A stretch of 64,000 bases of DNA from Eubacterium sp. (GCA_017463985.1 JAFUEH010000016.1:1-64000), one strand, 5' to 3'; shown: positions 48,683 to 57,929, numbered from the stretch's first letter. Notes: generated by a model not told the origin, from the sequence alone. A program made the numbers and translations.

Positions 48683-51600
48683 ATGTTCACCCACCTTCAC
48701 CTTCATACGCAATTTAGTTTGCTGGACGGCGCGTGCCGTCTCGGCAATCTTGTCGCGCGCGCGAAGGAGCTGGGCATGACCTCCTTGGCGATCACGGATC
48801 ACGGCAATATGTACGGCGCCGTGGACTTTTACCGTGAATGTAAAAAGCAGGGAATTCAGCCGATCATCGGCTGCGAGGTGTATGTGGCGCCGCGTTCTCG
48901 CTTCGACAAGGAAAAAGCGCCGGACCGCGATTATCACCATCTGATTTTGCTGGTGAAAAACGAAACGGGATACAAGAACCTGATCAAAATGGTATCGCTT
49001 GGCTTCACCGAGGGCTTTTACCGCAAGCCGCGTATTGACCGCGACCTGCTCGAAAAGTATGCGGAAGGCCTGATCTGTCTTTCCGCCTGCCTTGCCGGTG
49101 AGATTCCTCAGCTGCTGCTGCAGCGCGATTACGAGGGCGCGAAGCGTGAGGCGCTTTGGTATGCCTCCGTATTTGGCGAGGGCAATTACTATCTTGAATT
49201 ACAGGATCACGGCTTGGACGAGCAAAAAATTGTGCTCGACGGGCTGAAACGCCTGCATGACGAAACCGGCCTGCCGCTGGTAGCGACCAATGACGTTCAC
49301 TATGTCAATCGGGAGGATGCGGAGATTCAGCAGGTGCTGATCTGTATTGCGACGAACCACGTCCTCGGTGAGGACACCGGCCTGGAATTTCACAGCGATC
49401 ATTTTTATCTGAAAAGTGAAGAAGAAATGCGCGCTGTTTTTGCCGATGTGCCGGAGGCAATTGATAACACACAGTTGATTGCCGAGCAGTGTCGCTTTGA
49501 TTTTGAGTTCGGCAATACAAAATTGCCGTATTTCGCCACGCCGGGGAACATGGATCACTTTGCCTATTTCCGGCAGCTATGCTATAAAGGAATGCATAAG
49601 CGTTACGGTACGTCGGTGCCACAGGAATATATCGACCGGTTAGAATACGAGCTGGAAACGGTCAATACCATGGGTTATACCGACTACTATCTGATCGTGC
49701 AGGATTTTGTGCGCTTTGCAAAGTCAAAGGATATTCCCGTCGGACCCGGCAGAGGCTCGGGCGCCGGTTCGCTCGCAGCTTACTGCATCGGTATTACGGA
49801 TTTAGACCCGATGAAGTATGACCTGATCTTTGAGCGTTTTCTGAACCCTGAGCGCGTCTCTATGCCCGACTTTGATATTGACTTCTGCTACGAACGGCGG
49901 CAGGAGGTTATTGACTATGTCACCGAAAAATACGGGTACGACCATGTTGCGCAGATCGTTACCTTCGGTACGCTGCAAACGCGTGCGGCGATCCGCGATG
50001 TCGGCAGAGTTATGGGAATGCCGTACGCGGTGGTCGACGCGGTTGCCAAATTAATTCCGAATGTTTTTAAAATAACAATAGACGACGCCGTGAATAAGAG
50101 TAAGGAACTGCGCGCCGCCATGGCGGAAAACGAGCAGGTGGCACGCCTGATTGAGATCGCGCGCAAGGTGGAGGGTATGCCGCGCAATACCTCTACGCAC
50201 GCCGCCGGCGTGGTGATTACGCACGATCCGGTATCCTCTTATGTGCCGCTGGCGACGAATGACGGACTGGTGGTTACGCAGTATATCATGACCACGCTGG
50301 AGGAGCTTGGTCTGCTTAAAATGGACTTTTTGGGCTTGCGGACCTTGACCGTGATCGACGACGCTGCGAAGGCGTCCGGCGTGAATATCCATCAGATCCC
50401 GATCGACGATCCGAAGGTATATAAAATCTTTTCCACCGGTAAAACGGAGGGAATTTTTCAGTTTGAATCCGGCGGCATGAAACAGATGCTGATGAATTTG
50501 GCGCCTACGCGACTGGAGGATCTGATTGCCGCGACCTCGCTTTACCGTCCCGGACCGGCAAGTCAGATAGATACGTTTGTCGCCAATTCTAAAAATCAGC
50601 ATAAAATACACTACGCGACGCCGCAGCTGGAGCCAATCCTGAAAAACACTTATGGCTGTATTGTCTATCAGGAACAGGTGATGCAGATCTTCCGCAGCCT
50701 TGCCGGCTATTCTTACGGCAGGGCGGATGTGGTGCGCCGTGCGATCAGTAAGAAAAAGCCGGAGGTACTCGAACGGGAGCGCGAGAGCTTTATTGAAGGC
50801 TGTCGGCAAAACGGTATTCCGGCAGAAACCGCAACGGCTATTTTTAACGAAATGACGGATTTTGCCGGCTATGCGTTTAATAAGTCGCACGCTGCCTGCT
50901 ATGCGCTGGTGGCTTATCAGTGCGCCTACCTGAAATGCTATTATCCGGCGGCGTTTATGGCGGCGCTGCTGACCTCTGTACTGGATTCGTCGAATAAGGT
51001 GGCGCGCTATATTGCGGAATGTAAGCGCCTTGGATTGCGACTGGCGCCTCCGGATATTAACGCTTCTATGAAGGGCTTTACGGCCAGCGGCAATGTGATC
51101 AACTATGGCCTGCTCGGCATTAAAAATTTGGGCAACGATTTCATTGAGGAGATCATTGCCGAACGGCAAAACGGACCCTTTCAGGATATTTTTGATTTCT
51201 GCGAGCGGATGCAAAGCGGCCATTTTAACCGACGCGCAGTGGAATCGCTGATACGCTGCGGCGCGATGGATGGCTTTGACGCCAACCGCCGTCAGATGCT
51301 GCAGGGCTTGCCGGTGCTGGTGACGAATATCGAGGAAAACCGCCGTAAAACGATGTACGGTCAGGTGGGACTGTTTGATATCAGCGAGGAGTTCGGCACC
51401 GCGTTCGACCTGCCGGAGGTAGAGGAATTTTCTCAGCAGGAGCGCCTGCAGATGGAAAAGGAAATGACAGGGCTGTACCTGTCCGGTCATCCGATGGATA
51501 AATATGAACGGTTTATGGAGGAAACCGGCTGTGCCAATACCTTTGAGCTGCTGGAAGCGGCGAAGGGCGGCGCTGCGTACCGGGATCGTTCACCGGTGAC

Positions 51601-52147
51601 CTTCTGCGGCATTATTACGCATATTACCGTTAAGCAGACGCGTACGAACAAAGCCAACATGGCCTTTGTGACGCTGGAGGATCTGTATGGCAGTATTGAA
51701 GTCGTACTGTTTCCGAAAATCTTTATGCAGTTCAACGGGCTGATCAGCGACGGCAGCGTCATCGCTGTTCGCGGCACGCTTTCCGTGGAGGAAGAAAAGG
51801 ATCCGAAGATTTTGGTGAATGCTGTCTACAAGCCGAATCATGCCGGTCGGGATGCCCTGCGTAAGCCGCCGGCGCCTGTCGCTGAACCACACCCAGCCGA
51901 ACCGCCTGCTGTTAAGAGCGGCCGACGGGGCCTGTTCCTGAAATTCCGTTCCGCAGACGACGAGCGCCTGCGCAAGGCCGGTGTGATCACCTCGATCTTT
52001 GAGGGAACACTGCCCTTGTACTATTACTATGAGGATGAAAAAAAGTATGTCCGTCAGCCGCAGGAGCGATGGGTGGACGTGAATGATACGATGCTTTCAG
52101 AGCTGAAACGGCTGTTGGGCGAGGAAAATGTGGCCGTCAAAAGTTAG
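48683..52147 (+). CDS. dnaE: DNA polymerase III subunit alpha (1154 aa)
   Basis: Replicative-type C-family polymerase. The N-terminal PHP domain (1-~270) starts FTHLHLHTQFSLLDGACRLG and keeps its metal-binding His residues, including ITDHGNMYGAVDFY. The palm has GPGRGSGAGSLAAYCIGITD and the catalytic aspartates Asp396 and Asp398 (PDFDIDF) and Asp548 (KMDFLGLRTL). The tandem helix-hairpin-helix (~790-860) and OB fold (~965-1060) follow. No exonuclease insertion, so this is DnaE rather than PolC; in Firmicutes DnaE extends primers for PolC. The last ~90 residues (Pro-rich, then an added small domain) are an uncommon tail. Confidence 0.96.
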   Translation: MFTHLHLHTQFSLLDGACRLGNLVARAKELGMTSLAITDHGNMYGAVDFYRECKKQGIQPIIGCEVYVAPRSRFDKEKAPDRDYHHLILLVKNETGYKNLIKMVSLGFTEGFYRKPRIDRDLLEKYAEGLICLSACLAGEIPQLLLQRDYEGAKREALWYASVFGEGNYYLELQDHGLDEQKIVLDGLKRLHDETGLPLVATNDVHYVNREDAEIQQVLICIATNHVLGEDTGLEFHSDHFYLKSEEEMRAVFADVPEAIDNTQLIAEQCRFDFEFGNTKLPYFATPGNMDHFAYFRQLCYKGMHKRYGTSVPQEYIDRLEYELETVNTMGYTDYYLIVQDFVRFAKSKDIPVGPGRGSGAGSLAAYCIGITDLDPMKYDLIFERFLNPERVSMPDFDIDFCYERRQEVIDYVTEKYGYDHVAQIVTFGTLQTRAAIRDVGRVMGMPYAVVDAVAKLIPNVFKITIDDAVNKSKELRAAMAENEQVARLIEIARKVEGMPRNTSTHAAGVVITHDPVSSYVPLATNDGLVVTQYIMTTLEELGLLKMDFLGLRTLTVIDDAAKASGVNIHQIPIDDPKVYKIFSTGKTEGIFQFESGGMKQMLMNLAPTRLEDLIAATSLYRPGPASQIDTFVANSKNQHKIHYATPQLEPILKNTYGCIVYQEQVMQIFRSLAGYSYGRADVVRRAISKKKPEVLERERESFIEGCRQNGIPAETATAIFNEMTDFAGYAFNKSHAACYALVAYQCAYLKCYYPAAFMAALLTSVLDSSNKVARYIAECKRLGLRLAPPDINASMKGFTASGNVINYGLLGIKNLGNDFIEEIIAERQNGPFQDIFDFCERMQSGHFNRRAVESLIRCGAMDGFDANRRQMLQGLPVLVTNIEENRRKTMYGQVGLFDISEEFGTAFDLPEVEEFSQQERLQMEKEMTGLYLSGHPMDKYERFMEETGCANTFELLEAAKGGAAYRDRSPVTFCGIITHITVKQTRTNKANMAFVTLEDLYGSIEVVLFPKIFMQFNGLISDGSVIAVRGTLSVEEEKDPKILVNAVYKPNHAGRDALRKPPAPVAEPHPAEPPAVKSGRRGLFLKFRSADDERLRKAGVITSIFEGTLPLYYYYEDEKKYVRQPQERWVDVNDTMLSELKRLLGEENVAVKS

Positions 52148-52150
52148 GGC

Positions 52151-52179
52151 TTGACTTTTCATCATGAATTCATTAAAAT
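52151..52179 (+). promoter_or_regulatory. pfkA promoter
   Basis: TTGACT (52151-52156), 17 bp, TAAAAT (52174-52179), starting 3 bp after the dnaE stop codon and about 55 bp before pfkA. Confidence 0.6.
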
Positions 52180-52233
52180 AGCCTTTGATTAACACGGTTA
52201 AGTAAGTTTGCTCTCTTGAGGAGGATATAGGAA

Positions 52234-53199
52234 ATGAAAACAATAGCAGTATTAACAAGTGGCGGCGATGCACCGGGCATGAATGCGGCCATCCGTGCCG
52301 TGGTCAGAACCGCTTGTGAAAACGGTATCAGAGTGCTGGGCGTAAAGCGCGGCTATAACGGCCTTATTAATGGCGATTTCGTAGAGATGGATCTGCGCTC
52401 TGTTTCTGATATTATCAACCGCGGCGGTACGATCCTTTATACCGCCCGTTCGGCTGAATTTGCTACGGAGGAGGGCATGCAAAAGGCTGTTCGTACCTGC
52501 CGTGAGCACGGTATCGACGGCGTAGTCGTGATCGGCGGCGACGGTTCCTTCCGCGGTGCGCGCGACCTGTCTGAAAGAGGCGTTCCCTGCGTTGGCATCC
52601 CGGGCACGATCGATAACGATATTGCCTGCTGCGATTATACGATCGGCTATGACACTTGCCTGAACACGATCGTGGAGATGGTGGACCGTATCCGTGATAC
52701 CACCGAATCTCACGACCGCTGCTCGATTATCGAGGTCATGGGTCGCCGTGCCGGTTACCTGGCGCTGAATTCCGGTATTGCCTGCGGCGCTACCTCTATT
52801 CTCATTCCGGAAATCCCGTTTGAGATCGAAAAGCACGTTATTGAACGTATGAAGAAAACCATGCAGACCGATAAAAAGCACTTTGTTATTCTTGTAGCCG
52901 AGGGCTGTGATGTGGACGTAAAGAAGCTTGCTGCGGAAATTCAGGAAAAAACCGGCGTTGAGTCCAGAGCAACGGTGCTTGGTTATACCCAGCGCGGCGG
53001 CTATCCGACAGCAAAGGACAGAATCATGGCGACCCGCATGGGCAACTATGCTGTGAAGCTGCTGATGAAGGACATCGGTAACCGTGTCGTAGCAGCACAG
53101 AAAGAAGAGGTGCTGGACTATGACATCTTTGAAGCGCTCAACATGAAAAAGAGCATTGACATGGATCTGTACGAAACAGCGCACGAGGTTTCTATCTGA
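52234..53199 (+). CDS. pfkA: 6-phosphofructokinase, ATP-dependent (321 aa)
   Basis: Phosphorylates fructose 6-phosphate to fructose 1,6-bisphosphate, the committed glycolytic step, which also feeds the HprK signal. The nucleotide loop LTSGGDAPGMNAAIRAVVR is at the N-terminus, GGDGSFRGARDL is the ATP/Mg site (Gly rather than Lys after GGDGS.., fitting ATP use), PGTIDNDIACCDYTIGYDT holds the catalytic Asp, and MGRRAGYLAL binds the sugar phosphate. Length equals the bacterial homotetramer subunit (~320). AGGAGG is 9 nt from the ATG. A terminator follows immediately. Confidence 0.97.
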   Translation: MKTIAVLTSGGDAPGMNAAIRAVVRTACENGIRVLGVKRGYNGLINGDFVEMDLRSVSDIINRGGTILYTARSAEFATEEGMQKAVRTCREHGIDGVVVIGGDGSFRGARDLSERGVPCVGIPGTIDNDIACCDYTIGYDTCLNTIVEMVDRIRDTTESHDRCSIIEVMGRRAGYLALNSGIACGATSILIPEIPFEIEKHVIERMKKTMQTDKKHFVILVAEGCDVDVKKLAAEIQEKTGVESRATVLGYTQRGGYPTAKDRIMATRMGNYAVKLLMKDIGNRVVAAQKEEVLDYDIFEALNMKKSIDMDLYETAHEVSI

Positions 53200-53244
53200 T
53201 TGCTGTTTTACGTTTCGTCCGAAAACTTATGTTTAAAAATACGG

Positions 53245-53276
53245 AAAACGCCTACACTAAGTGTGGGTGTTTTTTT
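53245..53276 (+). terminator. pfkA terminator overlapping the spoIVB ribosome site
   Basis: A 13-bp stem (53245-53257 with 53261-53273, one G-T pair, loop TAA) is followed by T to 53276, directly before the spoIVB ATG at 53277. The only Shine-Dalgarno-like sequence for that gene (GGGTG) lies inside the right half of the stem. Confidence 0.75.
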
Positions 53277-54473
53277 ATGCGTAAATTTATTAGAATCGGT
53301 GACGCGGTGCTGGCGGCTGTCTGCGCTGTGATCCTGGCTTTTGTAGCGATCGGTAATGCTTTGCTGCCGGATACGCTGATCCGTTATGAAAATGACGGCG
53401 ATCAGCTCACAGCTTTCTATTCTTGTACAGCAACCAGTACGCAGTCGGTTGACTATCAGAAAGGCGCTTCCTCCGAAGAAACGCTGCGCTTTTTGCACAC
53501 GGTGCCCGTGAAGCAGGTTAAGGTGACGTCTAAGCAGACCGGTACGGTGTATGTCAGCGGCGAGGTGTTCGGGATTAAGCTCTACACCGATGGTGTGATT
53601 GTAGTCGGTACGCAAAGCGTAGACCTCGGCGGCGGAGAAACCGCTAACCCGGCAGCTGACGCGGGTATTCAGGTGGGGGATATTTTGGTGGCGATCGATG
53701 ATCGGCCGGTGTACTCAGCCGGCGAGGTGACCGATATTCTGAATGAAAATAACGGCTTGTCCTATTCCGTTCGGCTGAAGCGGGACGGGCGCTATAAAAC
53801 CTTTGAGCTGACGCCTGCCTATTCACCGCGCGAGGGCAGCTATAAGGCAGGCTTGTGGGTGCGTGATTCCACCGCTGGTATCGGCACGGTTACCTTCTAT
53901 AATGCGGAGAACGGAACGTTTGCATCGCTTGGGCACCCGATCAACGATGTAGATACCAACGAGCTGATGCCCTTGCTGGAGGGGGAAGCCGTCAGTGCTG
54001 AGGTTACGAATGTACAACGCGCCGGCACCGGCTCAACCGGTTCCCTTTGGTGCGATTTTAAATCGGATACCAAGGGAACGCTGACGGAAAATACCGATTG
54101 CGGTCTGTACGGTGCTTATCAGTCGCTGCCGGCTACCGCAGAGCCGGTACCGGTGGCCTCTCGGCAGGAAGTCAAAAAAGGCGGCGCCCAAATACTCTCC
54201 ACCGTGGAGGGAACAGAACCGCAGTTATATGATATTGAGATTACAAAAATCAGTTATAATAAAGAGGGCGAGCAAAAGGATATTGTGTTTAAGGTGACCG
54301 ATCCGGCGCTGCTGGCAAAAACGGGCGGCATTGTACAGGGAATGAGCGGCAGTCCGATTCTGCAGAATGGGAAGCTGGTCGGCGCGATCACGCACGTGAT
54401 CGTGAATCACCCGGAAAAGGGCTACGCTATCTTTGCGCAAACCATGTACGAAAAAAGCCGGACGCTCGGCTGA
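53277..54473 (+). CDS. spoIVB: SpoIVB serine peptidase (398 aa)
   Basis: Sporulation protease secreted from the forespore; in Bacillus it cleaves SpoIVFA to release pro-sigma-K processing in the mother cell. One N-terminal membrane anchor (about residues 7-27), a PDZ domain (~115-190, with AGIQVGDILVAIDDRPVYSA) and an S55 peptidase domain with His220 (ASLGHPIND) and Ser359 (GMSGSPILQNGKLVGAITHV), the catalytic pair of the family. Start taken at 53277 where the membrane anchor begins properly; an ATG at 53229 would add residues from inside the terminator. spo0A, its frequent clostridial neighbour, is not next to it. Confidence 0.93.
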   Translation: MRKFIRIGDAVLAAVCAVILAFVAIGNALLPDTLIRYENDGDQLTAFYSCTATSTQSVDYQKGASSEETLRFLHTVPVKQVKVTSKQTGTVYVSGEVFGIKLYTDGVIVVGTQSVDLGGGETANPAADAGIQVGDILVAIDDRPVYSAGEVTDILNENNGLSYSVRLKRDGRYKTFELTPAYSPREGSYKAGLWVRDSTAGIGTVTFYNAENGTFASLGHPINDVDTNELMPLLEGEAVSAEVTNVQRAGTGSTGSLWCDFKSDTKGTLTENTDCGLYGAYQSLPATAEPVPVASRQEVKKGGAQILSTVEGTEPQLYDIEITKISYNKEGEQKDIVFKVTDPALLAKTGGIVQGMSGSPILQNGKLVGAITHVIVNHPEKGYAIFAQTMYEKSRTLG

Positions 54474-54659
54474 CATGACGGCGCACGATAGGAACTTAAC
54501 CTACATTTAGTTACCAGCAATGTCTACGCTTCTATATCTTGTCCTTTATTGGACTTTGTGCAATATTCACGAATTTTTTACAAAATCTTTGTTGAATTAT
54601 ACGAATTTGAAAAAGTTTACAATTTTTTTATTTTTTTCAAAATTTTTCTCAAAAAGCGC
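54474..54659 (+). other. AT-rich gap upstream of the S10 operon promoter
   Basis: No gene seen. 54565-54655 is strikingly T- and A-rich with phased A and T tracts, as in UP elements and curved DNA of strong ribosomal promoters. A weak GTCC/GGAC hairpin near 54541-54556 is the only terminator candidate for spoIVB. Confidence 0.5.
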
Positions 54660-54688
54660 TTGACACGGCGCTTTTTATATTATATAAT
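54660..54688 (+). promoter_or_regulatory. S10-spc ribosomal protein operon promoter
   Basis: Perfect TTGACA (54660-54665), 17 bp, perfect TATAAT (54683-54688), preceded by an A/T-tract region. A second promoter is not evident before rpsJ. Confidence 0.85.
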
Positions 54689-54694
54689 AGCCGA

Positions 54695-55030
54695 GCATGT
54701 GAAGTTGCGTATATATTATATATTAATATGCACTCACGTCCAACACTGATATGCGATGATGCCGGAGGTTGCGTCCGCAGCACTACCCGATGTGTGCTGC
54801 TTAACCCGGACGGGAATTTCGGCGGAGTATGTCCGATTTAAAACCGGGCGAAACTAATCCAGACTACTTTGATATTAGGTGACTTGCGAACGCTTAATAT
54901 TTAAAGGGAAATTCTGCGTCCGAATGAAGCTTCATTCGGTTTAATTAATGAGGCGGCAGGAAACACCCGGCCTCGTAGTCAAAAACACAGAACGGTTTGG
55001 AAGCTCGCACCAAAAAATTCATGGAGGAAT
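54695..55030 (+). promoter_or_regulatory. Long structured 5' leader of the S10 operon
   Basis: About 340 nt lie between the promoter and rpsJ. Clear stems are GTCCG-CAGCAC (54773-54783) with GTGCTG (54794-54799) and CGGAC (54807-54811), and a perfect 20-nt palindrome CCGAATGAAGCTTCATTCGG (54920-54939) followed by TTTAATTAAT. No reading frame is convincing. A ribosomal-protein-binding autoregulatory leader is the likely role; the family is not identified. Confidence 0.6.
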
Positions 55031-55035
55031 TAAAA

Positions 55036-55350
55036 ATGGCAGCAAGCAAAGTCAAAATCAGAATCCGCTTAAAGGGCTACGATCACTCACTCGTTGATCA
55101 GGCTGCGGAAAAAATTGTTGAAACTGCAAAGAGAACCGGCGCACAGGTTAGCGGTCCTATTCCGCTTCCGACGGAGATCGAAAAGGTAACCATTCTTCGC
55201 GCTGTGCATAAGTACAAGGATTCGCGTGAGCAGTTTGAGCAGAGAACACACAAGAGACTCATCGACATTCTCAGACCTTCCAACAAAACCGTGGAAGCGC
55301 TGACAAGTCTTGAGCTCCCGGCCGGCGTTGAAATCGAAATTAAGCTGTAA
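55036..55350 (+). CDS. rpsJ: Ribosomal protein S10 (uS10, 104 aa)
   Basis: Head protein of the small subunit, also the NusE transcription antitermination partner. The [20 protein letters not shown] start, the loop [20 protein letters not shown] and the H-motif [18 protein letters not shown] are standard. The ATG at 55036 is chosen because GGAGG lies 8 nt upstream and the length then equals that of other S10 proteins (102-105); a longer reading from 54997 adds 13 atypical residues. First gene of the S10 operon, followed by a 70-nt structured gap before rplC. Confidence 0.97.
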   Translation: MAASKVKIRIRLKGYDHSLVDQAAEKIVETAKRTGAQVSGPIPLPTEIEKVTILRAVHKYKDSREQFEQRTHKRLIDILRPSNKTVEALTSLELPAGVEIEIKL

Positions 55351-55352
55351 TC

Positions 55353-55404
55353 GGTTATCAATAAAGGCTGAGGTCATGTTGGGTGTGAATCCCAACCAAT
55401 AACC
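55353..55404 (+). other. Hairpin in the rpsJ-rplC gap
   Basis: GTTGGG (55378-55383) / CCCAAC (55391-55396) forms an inner stem, and GGTTAT (55353-55358) / ATAACC (55399-55404) an outer one, just before the rplC ribosome site. No T tract follows, so this is not a terminator; processing or translational control is possible. Confidence 0.5.
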
Positions 55405-55420
55405 AAAGGAGGAATAAAAC

Positions 55421-56053
55421 ATGAAGAAAGGTCTTATCGGTAAGAAAATCGGCATGACACAGATCTTCGACGAAAAGGGAAACGTTATTCCTGTAACCGT
55501 TGTTGAGGCTGGTCCGTGCGTGGTTGTTCAGAAGAAGACAATGGAAAACGACGGCTATGAAGCAGTCCAGGTTGGTTTTGGCGACGTAAAGGTTACGCGC
55601 GTTAACAAGCCAATGAAGGGTCACTTCGACAAGGCTGACGTTGCTCCGAAGAAGGTGCTCAAGGAGTTCCGCCTTGAGGACACAGCAGCTCTTAACGTAG
55701 GCGACATCCTGAAGGCAGACACCTTTGCCGAGGGCGACATCGTTGATGTTAAGGGTACCAGCAAGGGTCACGGTACTGCCGGCGCCATCAAGCGCTGGAA
55801 CTTCAGCAGACTCCGTATGACTCACGGTACAGGTCCTAACCATCGTCACCAGGGCTCGCTCGGCGCGTGCTCCAGTCCGTCCAGAGTATTCAAGGGCAGA
55901 AAGATGGCAGGTCATTACGGTCACGAAAAGGTAACAATCCAAAACCTGACGGTCGTTAAGGTTGACGCTGAGAACAATCTCATCGCCATCAAGGGCGCAG
56001 TTCCCGGACCTAAGGGCGGCATTGTTGTTATCGCAGACGCAGTGAAAGCTTAA
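55421..56053 (+). CDS. rplC: Ribosomal protein L3 (uL3, 210 aa)
   Basis: Early 23S rRNA-binding protein near the peptidyl transferase centre. [20 protein letters not shown] at the start and the long loop [17 protein letters not shown] with [33 protein letters not shown] are the hallmark sequences. The length is usual for Firmicutes (~209). AAAGGAGG lies 8 nt before the ATG. Second gene of the operon, 17 nt before rplD. Confidence 0.98.
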   Translation: MKKGLIGKKIGMTQIFDEKGNVIPVTVVEAGPCVVVQKKTMENDGYEAVQVGFGDVKVTRVNKPMKGHFDKADVAPKKVLKEFRLEDTAALNVGDILKADTFAEGDIVDVKGTSKGHGTAGAIKRWNFSRLRMTHGTGPNHRHQGSLGACSSPSRVFKGRKMAGHYGHEKVTIQNLTVVKVDAENNLIAIKGAVPGPKGGIVVIADAVKA

Positions 56054-56070
56054 CGAAAGGAGAGAAGAAA

Positions 56071-56694
56071 ATGGCAAAGGTTCAGGTTTATAACCAGGAA
56101 GGTAAGAAAACCTCCACGATCGAACTTGCGGATTCCGTATTCGGCATCGAGCCAAACGCAAACGCAATGCATCTTGCAGTTGTCAGCTATCTGGCAGCAC
56201 AGCGCCAGGGCACTCAGTCCACTCTCACTCGTTCAGAAGTAAGCGGCGGCGGTAAGAAGCCTTGGAGACAGAAGGGTACCGGTCGTGCCCGCCAGGGTTC
56301 AACAAGAAGCCCACAGTGGACACACGGCGGTATCGCACTCGGCCCGAAGCCGAGAAAATACAGCGCAGATCTCAACAAGAAGGTTAAGAGACTTGCCATG
56401 AAGTCAGCGCTTTCTACGAAGGTGGCCGACGAGGAACTGATCGTTGTTGACGACATCAAGCTTGACGCTATCAAGACGAAGGCAGTGGTTGATATCCTTG
56501 CTAAGCTTGATACCGCTAAGAAGACCCTCATCGTTACCGAAACGGCTGACGAGGTTATCTATAAGAGTGCTCGCAACATCGAGGGCGTCAAGGTATCACC
56601 GGTTAACGCGCTGAATGTTTACGACATCCTTAACTGCGACAGCTTCGTTGTTCTGGAAGCTGCAGCAAAGAAAATCGAGGAGGTATATGCATAA
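56071..56694 (+). CDS. rplD: Ribosomal protein L4 (uL4, 207 aa)
   Basis: Large-subunit assembly protein whose loop lines the exit tunnel; in enterobacteria also the repressor of the S10 operon. Seen: NQEGKKTSTIELADSVFG, then the tunnel loop RSEVSGGGKKPWRQKGTGRA-RQGSTRSPQWTHGG and the globular C-terminal part VDDIKLDAIKTKAVV..LNVYDIL. AAAGGAGAG precedes the ATG. Its stop TAA shares one base with the rplW ATG, so L4 and L23 are translationally coupled. Confidence 0.98.
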   Translation: MAKVQVYNQEGKKTSTIELADSVFGIEPNANAMHLAVVSYLAAQRQGTQSTLTRSEVSGGGKKPWRQKGTGRARQGSTRSPQWTHGGIALGPKPRKYSADLNKKVKRLAMKSALSTKVADEELIVVDDIKLDAIKTKAVVDILAKLDTAKKTLIVTETADEVIYKSARNIEGVKVSPVNALNVYDILNCDSFVVLEAAAKKIEEVYA

Positions 56695-56990
56695 TGAAAA
56701 CAGCACAGGATATTATCCTCAGACCGATCGTTACTGAGGAATCCATGATGGGTATTATGGTTAAGAAGTATACCTTCAAGGTAGCAAAGACTGCTAACAA
56801 GATCGAAATCGCTAAGGCAGTCGAGGAAGCGTTCCCGGGCACAAAGGTTGCTAAGGTCAACACGATGCACGTTCGCGGCAGAAAGCGCCGTCAGGGCTAC
56901 AACGTTGGCTACACCCCGTCCTGGAAGAAGGCAATTGTTACTCTTACGGAAGATTCAAAGGAAATTGAATTCTTCTCAGATATGATGTAA
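56694..56990 (+). CDS. rplW: Ribosomal protein L23 (uL23, 98 aa)
   Basis: Binds domain III of 23S rRNA at the tunnel exit and docks trigger factor and SRP. The start DIILRPIVTEESM (ILRPIVTEKS-type), KKYTFKVAKTANKIEIAKAV and VNTMHVRGRKRRQGYNVGYT are characteristic. Normal length. TAATG overlap with rplD. A structured gap of about 105 nt follows before rplB. Confidence 0.98.
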   Translation: MKTAQDIILRPIVTEESMMGIMVKKYTFKVAKTANKIEIAKAVEEAFPGTKVAKVNTMHVRGRKRRQGYNVGYTPSWKKAIVTLTEDSKEIEFFSDMM

Positions 56991-57029
56991 TCACTATATA
57001 CCTTATATATAGAAAGCGACTCAAAAACC

Positions 57030-57077
57030 ACGGATGATGAGGTATGAAGGGTGCCATCCCTTCGCAAAGTTGTCCGT
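57030..57077 (+). other. Nested hairpin in the rplW-rplB gap
   Basis: Inner stem GAAGGG (57046-57051) / CCCTTC (57058-57063) and outer ACGGA (57030-57034) / TCCGT (57073-57077), ending 10 nt before the rplB ribosome site. No T tract. It resembles in layout the hairpin in the rpsJ-rplC gap. Confidence 0.5.
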
Positions 57078-57095
57078 AGAATAAGGAGAATTATA

Positions 57096-57929
57096 ATGGC
57101 AGTAAGAAATTATAAGCCGACAACGCCGGGTAGACGTAATATGTCGGTAATCGATTATTCTTCTTTATCAAAGGTTGCTCCTGAGAAATCACTTCTTGAA
57201 CCGCTTAACAAGAAGTCAGGTCGTAACTCATACGGAAGAATTACCGTTCGCCACAGAGGCGGCGGAAACAGAAGAAAGTACCGTGTAATCGACTTTAAGA
57301 GAAACAAGTTCGATATTCCGGCCGAAGTGCTCACCATCGAGTACGATCCGAACAGATCCGCTCACATCGCTCTCATCCAGTATGAGGACGGCGTAAAGAG
57401 CTATATCACCGCTCCTGAGGGTCTGAAGGTTGGCGATACCGTTATCGCCGGTACGGACGTTGATATCGTTACCGGTAACGCTCTCCCGCTGGAGAATATG
57501 CCGGTTGGTACGATCGTTCACAATGTAGAGATGTATCCGGGCAGAGGCGCTCAGCTGGCTCGTTCCGCCGGCAACAGCGCACAGCTGATGGCTTTGGAAG
57601 GCCCGTACGCACTGCTCAGACTGCCCTCCGGCGAGCTGAGAAACGTGCCGAAGCAGTGCATCGCTACAGTAGGCGTTGTCGGTAATGCCGAGCACGCTAA
57701 CGTTAAGATCGGTAAAGCCGGTCGTAAGCGCAACATGGGTTGGCGCCCGACCGTCCGCGGTTCTGTTATGAACCCGAATGACCACCCCCACGGCGGTGGT
57801 GAAGGTAAGTCACCTATCGGTCGTCCTGGTCCGTGCACACCTTGGGGCAAGCCGGCTCTTGGTTATAAGACACGTTCTAAGAAGAAGGCATCTAATAAGA
57901 TGATCGTTCGCCGCAGAAACGGCAAATAA
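57096..57929 (+). CDS. rplB: Ribosomal protein L2 (uL2, 277 aa)
   Basis: Core 23S rRNA-binding protein essential for subunit joining and peptidyl transfer. Starts [40 protein letters not shown] and the catalytic-centre block [39 protein letters not shown] are intact, including the conserved His of PHGGGEG. The start at 57096 has AAGGAG 7 nt upstream and yields the exact usual length (~276); an upstream extension to 57051 lies in the hairpin region. Followed at 19 nt by rpsS. Confidence 0.98.
   Translation: MAVRNYKPTTPGRRNMSVIDYSSLSKVAPEKSLLEPLNKKSGRNSYGRITVRHRGGGNRRKYRVIDFKRNKFDIPAEVLTIEYDPNRSAHIALIQYEDGVKSYITAPEGLKVGDTVIAGTDVDIVTGNALPLENMPVGTIVHNVEMYPGRGAQLARSAGNSAQLMALEGPYALLRLPSGELRNVPKQCIATVGVVGNAEHANVKIGKAGRKRNMGWRPTVRGSVMNPNDHPHGGGEGKSPIGRPGPCTPWGKPALGYKTRSKKKASNKMIVRRRNGK

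Noticed and set aside
50051-51490. 479-codon open frame on the minus strand inside dnaE
   Set aside because: Antisense to an intact essential gene; composition rich in Arg, His and Gln is typical of a reverse-frame shadow.
53229-53276. ATG at 53229 as the spoIVB start
   Set aside because: It has no ribosome site, and the added residues would be encoded by the pfkA terminator hairpin; the membrane anchor of SpoIVB begins at 53277.
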